This document shows, in pieces, positions 37,157-46,144 of a DNA stretch of 64,000 nucleotides. A program made the translations under genes and the position numbers. Under the pieces are notes generated by a model that saw only the letters and a list, made by a program, of their open reading frames with translations, was not told the DNA's origin and did no database searches. How positions within the stretch are numbered: the first letter of the stretch is position 1; every line of letters begins with the position of its first letter. The stretch comes from Fundidesulfovibrio magnetotacticus (GTDB lineage: Bacteria > Desulfobacterota > Desulfovibrionia > Desulfovibrionales > Desulfovibrionaceae), in contig NZ_BLTE01000003.1 of assembly GCF_013019105.1 (NCBI RefSeq), forward strand, positions 186,001-250,000. The letters are read 5' to 3'.

Positions 37157-37380
37157 GGGCGGCAGTCTGACCAGAGGCCGGGCCTTCTGGCAAGCGCTTT
37201 TGCGGGGTGCCGCGCCGGAGCCGGTGGAGCGGGGCGGATACTTCTGGCCGGGCCAGCGCCTTTCGGTCAGGGCCTGGCGTGCGACCAATGCGCGGCCGTG
37301 GCCCTTCCGGCCCGGGGTTGCTCGCGGCGTGCGTCCGGTCTATCATGGCGCGGCGCCACCGCGCCAAGGAGGCCCGATCC

Positions 37381-37884
37381 ATGGATCCCCGCGAAGCGGT
37401 TCACCGTCTGTACATCCACAAGCTGCTCTACCGGCGCGTCCTGGAGGCCCAGGACGGCCGCCAGGAGGCCATCAAGGAGCTTCTGGGGGCCGTTCGGCCG
37501 GACATGTCCGCCCAGGCCGCCGCCTGCGTGGCCGAGACCGTGCCGCCGCTCCTGCCGGAACTGCACCGCAAGTGGATCGGCCAGTTCGTGGACACCCTCC
37601 TGGGCACCGCCGACCCCCAGCAAGTGGCGGTCCTCTGCGACGGCACGGAGGAGAACAACGCCGCCCTGGCCCTGGCCTACGTGATGTTCCTTGAATCCGA
37701 GCGCATGGAGGCGGAGATCGCCAAGGATCTCGCCGGGATCGAAAGCCTGGACGGCGTGGGCCTGGCCGACGTGGCCGCCACGCTCTGCACCAGGCTTACG
37801 GCCGTGGAGGAGTCCCTCGTGGAGGAACGCCGCGCCAAAGCACGGGAATACCAGATGAAAACTGGGTCGAAAACGACCCATTGA
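37381..37884 (+). CDS. Unknown cytoplasmic helical protein
   Basis: 167 residues, highly charged and predicted nearly all helical, with no signal peptide or membrane segment. The C-terminal 40 residues (VEESLVEERRAKAREYQMK) form a basic coiled-coil-like helix. I do not recognise a family. AAGGAGG lies 6-7 nt before the ATG. It is divergent from the M20 peptidase across 224 nt and precedes greA by 138 nt on the same strand. Confidence 0.7.
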   Translation: MDPREAVHRLYIHKLLYRRVLEAQDGRQEAIKELLGAVRPDMSAQAAACVAETVPPLLPELHRKWIGQFVDTLLGTADPQQVAVLCDGTEENNAALALAYVMFLESERMEAEIAKDLAGIESLDGVGLADVAATLCTRLTAVEESLVEERRAKAREYQMKTGSKTTH

Positions 37885-38022
37885 CCATCGTTCGCCCACG
37901 GCCTTGACCCCGGCCCGCTCGTGGGCTAGGAGGAAGGCGAAGCGTGCCCGGGACCGCGAGGTTCCGGGCAAGGCTTTTTTTATCTCACGCCTCCCCAGGG
38001 AGGCAAGCAGAGGGAACGCACC

Positions 38023-38505
38023 ATGCAATCCATCCCCATCTCGATGCAGGGTTTCCGCCGCCTCGAAAGGGAGCTGGACGACCTCAAGAAGGAACGTCCG
38101 GCCGTCATCCAAGCCATCGCCGAGGCCCGTGAAGAAGGCGACCTGCGCGAAAACGCGGGCTACGACGCCGCCCGCGAACGCCAGGGAATGCTCGAGGCGC
38201 GCATCCGCTACATCGAGGGCCGCCTGGCCACCAGCCAGGTCATCGACCTGGCCACCCTGGACGGCGATCGCGTCACCTACGGCGCCACCGTGGAGATCGA
38301 GGACGTGGAAACCGGCGAGACCAAGACCTGGACTCTGCTCGGCCCCGACGAAAACGATCCCGCCAAGGGCTCCATCTCGCTCCTCTCGCCCGTGGGCCAG
38401 GCCATGCTGGGCAAGGAGGAGGGCGACGAGATCGTGGTGGACGCCCCGCGCGGCAAAATCCGCTACGAGATCGTCTCCGTCCGCTTCCTGGGCGTCTTGC
38501 CCTAG
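38023..38505 (+). CDS. greA: Transcription elongation factor GreA
   Basis: 160 residues, the normal GreA length. The N-terminal coiled coil carries the catalytic acidic tip (AREEGDLRENAGYDAARERQ), and the C-terminal FKBP-like domain includes GKEEGDEIVVDAPRGKIRYEIVSV. It restarts backtracked RNA polymerase by stimulating transcript cleavage. A good intrinsic terminator follows. Confidence 0.95.
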   Translation: MQSIPISMQGFRRLERELDDLKKERPAVIQAIAEAREEGDLRENAGYDAARERQGMLEARIRYIEGRLATSQVIDLATLDGDRVTYGATVEIEDVETGETKTWTLLGPDENDPAKGSISLLSPVGQAMLGKEEGDEIVVDAPRGKIRYEIVSVRFLGVLP

Positions 38506-38524
38506 CGTCCCGCGACGCGACCCC

Positions 38525-38550
38525 AAGCCCCGGTCCTGCCGGGGCTTTTT
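38525..38550 (+). terminator. Intrinsic terminator of greA
   Basis: 9-bp stem AAGCCCCGG, 5-nt TCCTG loop, followed by a short T-run. Confidence 0.9.
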
Positions 38551-38650
38551 CGTGCCGTTCCCCTGATCTCCGCCGCGCCCCCCGCAGGGCGCGGCCACGC
38601 CCCTGCAAAGGGGTGTCGTTGTTTCCCTTTGCGGATTATTTTTTCTGCAA

Positions 38651-38698
38651 GCGGAACAATTCCGCCTGCTTGCCACGGCCCGCGCCTTCTTATAGGAA
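38651..38698 (+). promoter_or_regulatory. Operator-like repeat and candidate promoter of the polar amino-acid importer
   Basis: An inverted repeat GCGGAA-CAA-TTCCGC (38651-38665), set inside a longer imperfect repeat of GCAAGC/GCTTGC ends, directly precedes TTGCCA (38670-38675), a 17-nt spacer and TAGGAA. This would place an operator immediately upstream of the -35. Confidence 0.4.
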
Positions 38699-38765
38699 TA
38701 CAAAGTTTGCCCGCGAAACCGCCCCGGGCGCGCGCCCGGAGCTTACAACCCCCGAGGAGGCTTGC

Positions 38766-39554
38766 ATGAAACGGATCACGATTCTGGCCCTTGTCCTGCT
38801 GCTGTTCGGCGTCACCACCATGGCCCAGGCCGCCGACGGCTCCTGGGACCGCGTCAAGAAGGAAGGAAAGCTGGTCATCGGCCTGGACGACTCCTTCCCC
38901 CCCATGGGCTTCAAGAAGGACGACGGGAAGCTCGTCGGCTTCGACATCGACGCCGCCGAGGAACTGGGCAAGCGCCTGGGCATCCAGATCGTGTGGCAGC
39001 CCACCGCCTGGGACGGCGTGATCCTCTCGCTCGACTCCAAGAAGTTCGACTGCATCTGGAACGGCATGACCATCACCGAAGACCGCAAGGGCAAGGTGCT
39101 CTTCACCGATCCCTACATCATGGACGGCCAGATCGCCGTGGTGAAGGCCGGCAGCCCCGTGAAGGCCTTCGCCGACCTGGGCGGCAAGGTGCTGGGCGTG
39201 CAGAAGGGCTCCTCGGCCGTGGAAGCCGTGAAGAAGCTGCCCAAGGCCGCCTCCGAGGTGAAGGAATACGACGCCAACCCCAAGGCCTTCCTGGACCTCG
39301 ACTCCGGCCGCCTCGCCGCCGTGGTGATCGACAACGTCTCCGGCCGCTACTTCGTGGCCACCAACCCCGGCAAGTACACCGTGCTCCCCGGCTTCATCAC
39401 CAAGGAGCCCTTCGGCATCGCCTTCCGCAAGGGCGAAGCCGACCTCAAGGACATGATCCAGAAGACCCTGGGCGCCATGGTGGCCGACGGCACCATGGCC
39501 AAGATCAGCAAGAAGTGGTTCGGCGAGGACATCACCGACCCCAAGAAGTGGTAG
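38766..39554 (+). CDS. Polar amino-acid ABC importer solute-binding protein
   Basis: 262 residues. Signal peptide (MKRITILALVLLLFGVTTM) cleaved near AQA-AD. SBP family 3 signature: LVIGLDDSFPPMGF, GFDIDAAEELGKRLGI, FDCIWNGMTITEDRK, and the Arg/Asp ligand-binding positions of this family. Ligand (Gln, Glu, Arg, cystine and so on) cannot be fixed by eye. A GAGGAGG SD precedes the ATG. A strong hairpin separates it from the permease gene. Confidence 0.94.
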   Translation: MKRITILALVLLLFGVTTMAQAADGSWDRVKKEGKLVIGLDDSFPPMGFKKDDGKLVGFDIDAAEELGKRLGIQIVWQPTAWDGVILSLDSKKFDCIWNGMTITEDRKGKVLFTDPYIMDGQIAVVKAGSPVKAFADLGGKVLGVQKGSSAVEAVKKLPKAASEVKEYDANPKAFLDLDSGRLAAVVIDNVSGRYFVATNPGKYTVLPGFITKEPFGIAFRKGEADLKDMIQKTLGAMVADGTMAKISKKWFGEDITDPKKW

Positions 39555-39579
39555 TCTGACGCTCGTCGCACGTAGGCCC

Positions 39580-39619
39580 GTCCGGCCGGGGAGCAAGCGC
39601 TTCCCGGCCGGACTTCTTT
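39580..39619 (+). terminator. Terminator after the amino-acid binding protein gene
   Basis: A 15-bp stem with one G-U pair (39580-39594 with 39599-39613) and a 4-nt loop, followed by TTCTTT. Likely partial terminator that raises binding protein over permease. The remaining gap to 39840 has no gene. Confidence 0.8.
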
Positions 39620-39840
39620 CGGGCCTCGCCCCGAAAAATCCGCCCGGGGGGCTTGCCCCGGCGACCGCCGGAGGCTATCCCCTTGCGGCCGGGACGCTCC
39701 CGGCCCGCGCCGTGAGCCGTGAACGCCCCGCGCGGCGAGCCCCAGCAACCCGGAACACCACGACCATGCCGTCCTCACCACGTCGCCCATACGCCCCGCG
39801 CGCCCTCGCGGCGGCCCTCCCTCCCGGCGCGTCCTCGCGG

Positions 39841-40890
39841 ATGGGGGAGCGCCCGTGCGTCCGCCGCGTCCTCGCGGCGGCCCTCCTGCTGACCCTCGCC
39901 CTGGCCCTGGCGTGTCTGCCCGTCCAGGCCGCCCCGGCATGGGCCCAGGCCCAGGCCTCCACCGAGGAACTCATGCGCCGGGGCCGCGACGCCATGGCCG
40001 AAGGCCGCCTCCAGGAGGCCATGGAGGCCTACGCCGCCGTGCCCTCGCCAGACAAGGCCCACGACGAGGGCGAGTACGCCTCGGCCCGCATGCAACTGGC
40101 CCGCCTGCGCCTGGCGGCCGGGGACCACGAGGGGGCCATGCAGGCCGCGCGCGACGTGCTCGAACATTTCGCCGGGCACGCCGAGGCCCAGAACTTCATC
40201 GTCGCCGTGGAGCGCGACCGTCTGCCCGCCTGGGAGCGCTTCCTCAGGGACTGCTGGCGCTTTTTGCCCTCGCTCCTCTCCGGCGCGGGCATGACGCTGC
40301 TCCTGGTGTTCTGCACCATGCTCATTTCGCCCCTGGGGGGGCTGGTCATCGCCCTGGGGCGGCTCAGCTCCTACAGGGCGCTGCGCGCGCCGTGCTGGTT
40401 CGTCATCTGGCTGTTCCGGGGCACGCCGCTTCTGTTGCAGCTCTTCTTCATCTACTACGGTTTGCCCTCCCTGGGCGTGACGCTCAAACCGCTCACGGCG
40501 GCGCTCATCGGGCTGGGGATCAACTATTCGGCCTACCTGGCCGAGATCATCCGCGCGGGCATCGAGTCCATCCCCTCGGGCCAGATGGAGGCGGCCAAGG
40601 CCCTGGGCATGACCTACAGCCAGGCCATGCGCCGGGTGGTGGTGCCCCAGACCTACAAGCGCCTCATCCCGCCCGTGGCCAACGAGTTCATCGCCCTGAT
40701 CAAGGACACGGCCCTGGTCTCCACCATCGCCATGGTGGAGCTGATGCGCGCGGCGGACCAGATGTTCAACACCTATTTCAACGTCACGGCCATCGTCCTG
40801 GCGGGCGTGATCTACCTGTTCTTCACCACCGTGTTCACCTTCGTCTTCGAGCGCATCGAGACCAGGGTGGGCATCTACGAGAGGCGCTGA
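39841..40890 (+). CDS. Amino-acid ABC permease with N-terminal periplasmic TPR-like extension
   Basis: 349 residues from the ATG at 39841; an ATG at 39766 is possible but gives a Pro/Arg-rich extension. A signal-like segment (RRVLAAALLLTLALALACLPVQA) is followed by about 90 residues with TPR-like helix pairs (STEELMRRGRDAMAEGRLQEAMEAYAAV, and ARMQLARLRLAAGDHEGAMQAARDVLEHF). The rest is a HisMQ/GlnP-type permease: five hydrophobic segments, EAA loop MEAAKALGMTYSQAMRRVVVPQ. Ordinary permeases of this type are about 220 residues, so the extension is unusual. The ATPase follows after 1 nt. Confidence 0.88.
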   Translation: MGERPCVRRVLAAALLLTLALALACLPVQAAPAWAQAQASTEELMRRGRDAMAEGRLQEAMEAYAAVPSPDKAHDEGEYASARMQLARLRLAAGDHEGAMQAARDVLEHFAGHAEAQNFIVAVERDRLPAWERFLRDCWRFLPSLLSGAGMTLLLVFCTMLISPLGGLVIALGRLSSYRALRAPCWFVIWLFRGTPLLLQLFFIYYGLPSLGVTLKPLTAALIGLGINYSAYLAEIIRAGIESIPSGQMEAAKALGMTYSQAMRRVVVPQTYKRLIPPVANEFIALIKDTALVSTIAMVELMRAADQMFNTYFNVTAIVLAGVIYLFFTTVFTFVFERIETRVGIYERR

Positions 40891-40891
40891 C

Positions 40892-41656
40892 ATGGCCGGG
40901 CTGATCGAATGCGTGAACCTGCGCAAGAGCTTCGGCGCGCACCGCGCCCTGGACGACGTGAGCCTCGCCGTGGAGCGCGGCGAGAAGGTGGTGATCATCG
41001 GGCCCTCGGGCTCGGGCAAGTCCACGCTGCTCAGGGCAATGAACTTCCTGGAGACCGTGGACGAGGGCGAGATCCGCTTCGAAGGCGTGCCCGCCGGCTA
41101 CCGTCGGGTGGCGGACAAGCTCGTTCTGGACCGCCAGCGCAACCTCTGCGCCCTGCGCACGCAGATTGGCATGGTGTTCCAGCAGTTCAACCTCTTCCCG
41201 CACATGACGGTGCTGGGCAACGTGATGGAAGGCCCCGTGACCGTGCTCGGCCAGGACAAGGCCCAGGCGCGCGGCCTGGCCATGGAGATGCTCGCCAAGG
41301 TGGGCATGGCCGACAAGGCCGGGCGCTTTCCGGCCACGCTCTCGGGCGGGCAGAAGCAGCGCGTGGCCATCGCGCGCGCCCTGGCCATGCGGCCCAAGCT
41401 GATGCTCTTCGACGAACCCACCTCGGCCCTGGACCCCGAGCTGGTGGGAGAGGTGTTCGAGGCCATCAAGACCCTGGCCCGAGAGGGCATGACCATGGTG
41501 ATCGTCACGCACAACATGGGCTTCGCCCGCGAAGTGGCCGACACGGTGGCCTTCATGGACGCCGGGCGCATCCTCCTGGCCGACCCCCCCGCCAAATTCT
41601 TCGGCCAGGACTGCGAAATGCCCCGCATCCGCGCCTTCATGGACAAGATCATGTAG
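40892..41656 (+). CDS. Polar amino-acid ABC importer ATPase (GlnQ/HisP type)
   Basis: 254 residues. Walker A GPSGSGKST, Q-loop VFQQFNLFPHMT, signature LSGGQKQR, Walker B LMLFDEPTSALD and switch VTHNMGFA. An insertion of about 15 residues after the Walker A region (AGYRRVADKLVLDRQRN) resembles HisP-type ATPases. Drives uptake through the adjacent permease. A palindromic terminator follows 34 nt later. Confidence 0.95.
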   Translation: MAGLIECVNLRKSFGAHRALDDVSLAVERGEKVVIIGPSGSGKSTLLRAMNFLETVDEGEIRFEGVPAGYRRVADKLVLDRQRNLCALRTQIGMVFQQFNLFPHMTVLGNVMEGPVTVLGQDKAQARGLAMEMLAKVGMADKAGRFPATLSGGQKQRVAIARALAMRPKLMLFDEPTSALDPELVGEVFEAIKTLAREGMTMVIVTHNMGFAREVADTVAFMDAGRILLADPPAKFFGQDCEMPRIRAFMDKIM

Positions 41657-41689
41657 GGGGATGCTCCTTGCACCCCAGCCTTCAAGAAG

Positions 41690-41713
41690 AAAGGGCCGGT
41701 CGACCGGCCCTTT
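41690..41713. terminator. Bidirectional terminator between importer and cyuP-like gene
   Basis: A 24-nt perfect palindrome, AAAGGGCCGG-TCGA-CCGGCCCTTT. A-run and T-run on opposite sides let it end the plus-strand importer and the minus-strand permease gene. Confidence 0.85.
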
Positions 41714-41726
41714 CCATTTGATCAAC

Positions 41727-42950
41727 TCACTCCAGGAACTGCGCCCAGTACTCCCAGTCCGGCTTGATGTGCGTGAGCCCCAGTTCCTGGCCCATCTCGA
41801 ACACCAGGATGAAGGCGAAGCACGCCAGGGCCGCACCGGCCAGAAGCTTTGCGCCGCCCTGGGCCTTGCGCAGCGTGAGCAGCCCGGGCAGCACCCCGAA
41901 GAGCAGGCAGATGCCCACTCCCCCCACCAGGTTCATCACGGCCAGGAAGATGTCCGGGTAGACCAGCGACACCACCAGCGGTGGCGCGAAAGCCAGCAGC
42001 CATGCCGTCGTGTGGCCTGGCCTGCGCCCCAGGCCGTCGCCCAGGTCCTTCAGGAAGTCCAGGAGCGCCGTGCCGTTGGCCAGGAAGGCCGCGCTCATGG
42101 AGAGCAGGGCGAACACCAGCCCGATGTCGGTGAAGGTGCGCGAATCCAGCAGGATGGAGAGCGGCACCGTGGCCGGGAGGTTCTTCTCGAAGGCGTTCAT
42201 GAGCGTGGCCGGACCCTGGCCCTCCATGGGCAGGGCGCAGAACACGGCCGCCGTCCAGGCCACGTTCATGGCCAGGCCCAGGAGCGATCCGTACAGGATG
42301 GATCGGCGCACCGCGCGCACGTCCCCCCGCATTTCCCGGCAGAGCGTGGGCACGAGATTGTGGAAGAGAAACGCCGTGAGCGCCACGGGCATGGCCGCGG
42401 GCAGGAACTCCGGGCGCATGGGCAGGGCGCGTTCGGGGTCCGCGTGGCCCAGGGTCATGGCGATGAGCGCGGCGAAGCTCACGCCCATGAGCAGAAGGAT
42501 CACCGCGTTGCAACGGCGCAGGATGGCCATGCCGAACCCCGTGAGCCCGGCCACGGCGCAGAAATAGAGCGTCGTGACCGCCCAGCGGGGCACGGGCACT
42601 GCGAAAAGGCTGTTCACCACCGTGGACGTGCCCACCAGGTAGGCCGTGAGCACCCCGTAGAAAATCACCATGTCCGCCGCCACGGCCAGCCACTTGGCCG
42701 AGGGGCCGAGCTTGGAACCGAAGAAGGCGGGCAGGCCGCCCGATCCCTCCTGGGAAAGCTCCGGCTGATCCGCCAGCACGTAGGCGCTGAAGAGCATGAG
42801 CGCCCACACCAGCACGATCCCGGCCAGGGAGGGGATCATCCCCGCTGGGCCCAGGTTCACCGGCAGGGCCAGGATGCCGGCCCCCAGCAGGTTCCCCGTG
42901 ACCATGAGCGACATGGTGAGCACGGGGGCCTTTCCGCCCGGGACGCCCAT
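41727..42950 (-). CDS. HAAAP-family amino-acid permease (CyuP/Mtr-like)
   Basis: 407 residues, about 11 hydrophobic segments. The N-terminal MSLMVTGNLLGAGILALPVNLGPAG is the family signature for hydroxy/aromatic amino-acid permeases (Mtr, TnaB, SdaC, CyuP). It follows the cysteine desulfidase-like gene with a 2-nt gap on the same strand. In E. coli the equivalent pair is cyuP with cyuA, so cysteine (or serine) uptake is the best guess. The substrate is inferred from context. Confidence 0.85.
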   Translation of the reverse strand: MGVPGGKAPVLTMSLMVTGNLLGAGILALPVNLGPAGMIPSLAGIVLVWALMLFSAYVLADQPELSQEGSGGLPAFFGSKLGPSAKWLAVAADMVIFYGVLTAYLVGTSTVVNSLFAVPVPRWAVTTLYFCAVAGLTGFGMAILRRCNAVILLLMGVSFAALIAMTLGHADPERALPMRPEFLPAAMPVALTAFLFHNLVPTLCREMRGDVRAVRRSILYGSLLGLAMNVAWTAAVFCALPMEGQGPATLMNAFEKNLPATVPLSILLDSRTFTDIGLVFALLSMSAAFLANGTALLDFLKDLGDGLGRRPGHTTAWLLAFAPPLVVSLVYPDIFLAVMNLVGGVGICLLFGVLPGLLTLRKAQGGAKLLAGAALACFAFILVFEMGQELGLTHIKPDWEYWAQFLE

Positions 42951-42952
42951 GG

Positions 42953-44293
42953 CTAGGCCCCGGCCTTCTGCTTGGCCAGCATCACGTCCAGGATGGCCGG
43001 ATCGAGCCCGGTGAGGCCCGTGCGCACCACCTGGGAGAGGTTGCGCATGGTCTGCTCGGGGCTCGCGTCCACGATGCCGTCGGTGGAGCGCACCACGCAG
43101 CCGCTGATGGCCAGCAGGGCGTTGCGCACGGCGGCCCCGGCCAGTTCGCCCACCTTGAGGGCGCAGCTGGTCTTGGCCCCGTCGCAGACCACGGGGGTGA
43201 AACAGGCGATGTGGTTCTTCACGGCCCCGCCCACGGCCTCGGCCGATCCGGCCATCATGTAGGCCACGGCGGCGGCCACGCCCGCGCCACCCGCCACGCC
43301 GCTGCCGCACAGGCAGGAAAGCCTGCCCACACCGGCCTTGATGCAGCAGGTCACCAGATAGCTGAGCATCACGGCCTTGAGGGCCAGGCCTTCGTCTTCG
43401 AGCGTCAGGTACTGGGCGGCCGAGATCACGGGGATGCCCGCCGCGATGCACTGGTTGCCCGATCCGGCCAGGGTCATGGCGGGCAGGGGCACGCCGCCCA
43501 TGCGCGAGTCGATGCCCGCGGCGGTGCGGATGGCCGCCCACTGGGCCATGTCCTTCTGCAGCAGGCCACGGCGCAGCAGGCCCAGGAGCGTGCGGCCCAC
43601 GGCGATGCCAGGTCCGCGCGAGAGGCCGTGGTCCACCAGGGCCAGGTTCAGGTCCAGGCCCTCGCGGACGTAGCGCAGGTCCGAGGCGTCCATGTCGTCG
43701 AGGATGTGCACCAGATCGGCCAGGGTCATGCCCAGAAGCCATTCCTGAAGCTCGGGCAGCAGGGTCTCGGAGGCCCCGCCAGCCTGGGCCGCGCCTGGCG
43801 CGGCCACCTCCTGGCCGTCGAGAGTGCGCGAGGAGACGTTGTCGTGGCAGCCCGAGACCACGGCCTGGGCCGTGCGTCCGCCGGAGACCAGGGTGACCCG
43901 CACGAAGAGCCCCTGCGCGTCCGGGGCGATGGAGGCCGTCACCCGGCCCTGGGCCAGCAGCCTGCGGGCGCGGGCCAGGCCCTCCTTGTCCACGGTGGCG
44001 AACACCTCCAGCTTTTTGGCCGGGTCCCCGGCGGTCGCGCCCATGGCGGCGGCCAGGTCCACGCCGGAGGTCTCGTCGGAGTGGGGGATGATCACGCCCA
44101 TGGCGTTCTTGTAGATGTTGGGGTCGGTCTCCACGGTAAGGGAGTCGATGTCGCCCGGCGGGAGGAGCGCGGCTGCCGTGGCCGCGCACAGGCCGATGGC
44201 GGCGGGTTCGGTGCAGCCCAGGCCCGGTTCGGTCTCCAGGTGCAGAAGCTGGCGTGCGTTGTTGTGCAGAATGTCCTTGATGGTGAGACCCAT
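42953..44293 (-). CDS. cyuA: L-cysteine desulfidase / L-serine dehydratase alpha family (CyuA-like)
   Basis: 446 residues, near the length of E. coli YhaM/CyuA. Conserved Fe-S ligand region: Cys in GLGCTEP and CIKAGVGRLSCLCGSG, ACFTPVVCDGAKTSC, plus AGSGNQC. The family uses a [4Fe-4S] cluster to deaminate or desulfurise cysteine to pyruvate, sulfide and ammonia. The coupled permease supports a cysteine catabolic operon. ATG at 44293 follows GGAGG by 5-6 nt. Confidence 0.9.
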   Translation of the reverse strand: MGLTIKDILHNNARQLLHLETEPGLGCTEPAAIGLCAATAAALLPPGDIDSLTVETDPNIYKNAMGVIIPHSDETSGVDLAAAMGATAGDPAKKLEVFATVDKEGLARARRLLAQGRVTASIAPDAQGLFVRVTLVSGGRTAQAVVSGCHDNVSSRTLDGQEVAAPGAAQAGGASETLLPELQEWLLGMTLADLVHILDDMDASDLRYVREGLDLNLALVDHGLSRGPGIAVGRTLLGLLRRGLLQKDMAQWAAIRTAAGIDSRMGGVPLPAMTLAGSGNQCIAAGIPVISAAQYLTLEDEGLALKAVMLSYLVTCCIKAGVGRLSCLCGSGVAGGAGVAAAVAYMMAGSAEAVGGAVKNHIACFTPVVCDGAKTSCALKVGELAGAAVRNALLAISGCVVRSTDGIVDASPEQTMRNLSQVVRTGLTGLDPAILDVMLAKQKAGA

Positions 44294-44388
44294 GGAAACC
44301 TCCGGGCGGTGGTGTTGGGCGCGGGCGCGCGAGCCGGTCTTTTCGCACGGCGCGGGCGCAAAGTCCATGAAGACGGCGGGAAAGAGGG

Positions 44389-46047
44389 CTAGAGCCGGGC
44401 GATGAGCGCGCCCAGCAGCGCCAGGAGCACGTTGGCGAAGGCGTAGGCCCCGGCGTAGCCCAGGGCGGGCAGGGAGCTGCGCGCGTGCTGGGTGACCACC
44501 TTGAGGGCCGGGGTGGAGGTCATGGCCCCGGCCATGGCCCCGAAGAGCAGGGTCGGGTTCATGCGCAACACGAAGCGCCCGAAGGCCAAACCGCCGAAGA
44601 GGCTCACGGCCGAGATGGTCACGCCGCAGGCCAGCAGCTCCAGACCCGAGTCGCGCAGGGCCGCCACCACCCCCTCGCCCGCCTTGAGGCCCACGCAGGC
44701 CATGAAGAAGAGAAGCCCCAGCTCCGAAAGGAGCCAGCGCGCCGCCTGGGGCATGCGCCCGAAGCTGGGCAGCGCCGAGCGCGCGAAGCCGAACACCAGC
44801 CCCGAGGCCAGGAGCCCCCCGGCCTGCCCGAGCCCCACCGTCACCTCGCCCAGCCGGAACTTGAGCGCCCCCAGCCACAGCCCCAGGAGCACGCCGCAGA
44901 CGAAGGCGATGAGGTCGGTCTCCACCATGGAGCGCTCCACGTAGCCCAGGGCCTTGACCACCACGTCGAGCCGGTGCTTGAGCCCCGCCACGGTGAGCAG
45001 GTCGCCCTTTTCCAGCACGATGTCGGGCCTGGGCGCGATGGGAATGTGCGAGCGCACCAGGCGCACGGGGGTGCAGCCCTGCCGGGCCAGCACGCTCAGC
45101 TCGCCCAGGGTCCTGCCTGCCGCGTCCTGGCTGGTGACGGTGATCTCGGCGGTGTCGATGACGTCCGAGAGCAGGTCCGTGTCGAACACCTCGCGGCCGA
45201 TGCGCTCGGCCGCCAGGGGGGCCATGCCCACGGGCATGGAGAGGGCCACCAGGTCGCCCGCTTCGAGGGGGTCGCCGGGGGAGGGCACGAACACCTCGCC
45301 GCCGCGCTTCACGGCCTGGAGGGCGCAGCGGCCGCCCCGGCAGATGTCCAGGCGCTCGAAGGCCTGCCCGGCCAGCTCGGGGCGCTCCACCTGGAAGGCG
45401 CGCAGCTGGGGCGGGGGGAAGGCGGGCTCCAGGTCGTCGGCGTCGTCGCGGAACTGGCGCTCGCGCGAGAGCATCTTGGCCTCGGCGGCCAGGTCCACGC
45501 GCAGCGCCACGGGCGCGAAGCGGATGAGCGCCAGGATGCTGAAGAGCCCCACCAGGTAGGTGAGGGCATAGGCCGAGCCCATCTGGGCCAGGGCGGTGTG
45601 GGAGTCCGGGTTGGACTGGATGAGCGCCTCCTGGGCCGCCACCAGGGTGGGCGAGCTGGTGAGCGTGCCCGCCAGCATGCCCGCCGAGGAAGGGGCGCTG
45701 AAGCCCCAGAGGTGGCCCAGGCCCAGGGCCGTGGCCCCGGCCAGCAGGGCCACCGTCACCGTGAGGGCCAGGTAGCGCGAGCCGTCGGCCAGCAGGATGT
45801 TGAAGAAGCGCGGCCCGGCCGTGAGGCCCACCGAATAGATGAACAGCGTGAAGCCGATCTCCTGGAGCATGGGCGGAGCCTTGAAGCCGAAGTGCCCGAA
45901 GAGCATTCCCGCCACGAGCACGCCCACGGGCGCGGAGAGGTGCACCCCCCGGAAGCCCAGCCTGCTGACGGCGTAGCCCGCCGCCAGCACCGCGAAGAAG
46001 AGCAGCAGGGGCTGGAGCTCGAAGAGTTGGGCGAGGTCGATGACCAT
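44389..46047 (-). CDS. AspT/YidE-type aspartate:alanine exchanger-like transporter
   Basis: About 552 residues. Two similar membrane halves (residues about 1-180 and 390-550), separated by two TrkA_C-like ligand domains (about 205-295 and 300-375), exactly the AspT/YidE/YbjL layout. Each half starts with a membrane duplication repeat with a TSSPT/TSTPA motif. AspT exchanges aspartate for alanine; the substrate of other members is unknown. Start taken at the ATG at 46047, 10 nt after GGAGG; an ATG at 46071 is in frame. It lies upstream of the cyuAP-like pair and is separate from it by 95 nt. Confidence 0.88.
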   Translation of the reverse strand: MVIDLAQLFELQPLLLFFAVLAAGYAVSRLGFRGVHLSAPVGVLVAGMLFGHFGFKAPPMLQEIGFTLFIYSVGLTAGPRFFNILLADGSRYLALTVTVALLAGATALGLGHLWGFSAPSSAGMLAGTLTSSPTLVAAQEALIQSNPDSHTALAQMGSAYALTYLVGLFSILALIRFAPVALRVDLAAEAKMLSRERQFRDDADDLEPAFPPPQLRAFQVERPELAGQAFERLDICRGGRCALQAVKRGGEVFVPSPGDPLEAGDLVALSMPVGMAPLAAERIGREVFDTDLLSDVIDTAEITVTSQDAAGRTLGELSVLARQGCTPVRLVRSHIPIAPRPDIVLEKGDLLTVAGLKHRLDVVVKALGYVERSMVETDLIAFVCGVLLGLWLGALKFRLGEVTVGLGQAGGLLASGLVFGFARSALPSFGRMPQAARWLLSELGLLFFMACVGLKAGEGVVAALRDSGLELLACGVTISAVSLFGGLAFGRFVLRMNPTLLFGAMAGAMTSTPALKVVTQHARSSLPALGYAGAYAFANVLLALLGALIARL

Positions 46048-46144
46048 GGACGGGTTTTCCTCCGCGCGCATTCCCGCCGGGACGCCGGGTTGACGGCTTG
46101 CCGGGGAGGACGCCGCGCTGCTGCGGGGCGTGTTCTGTGTCCGG

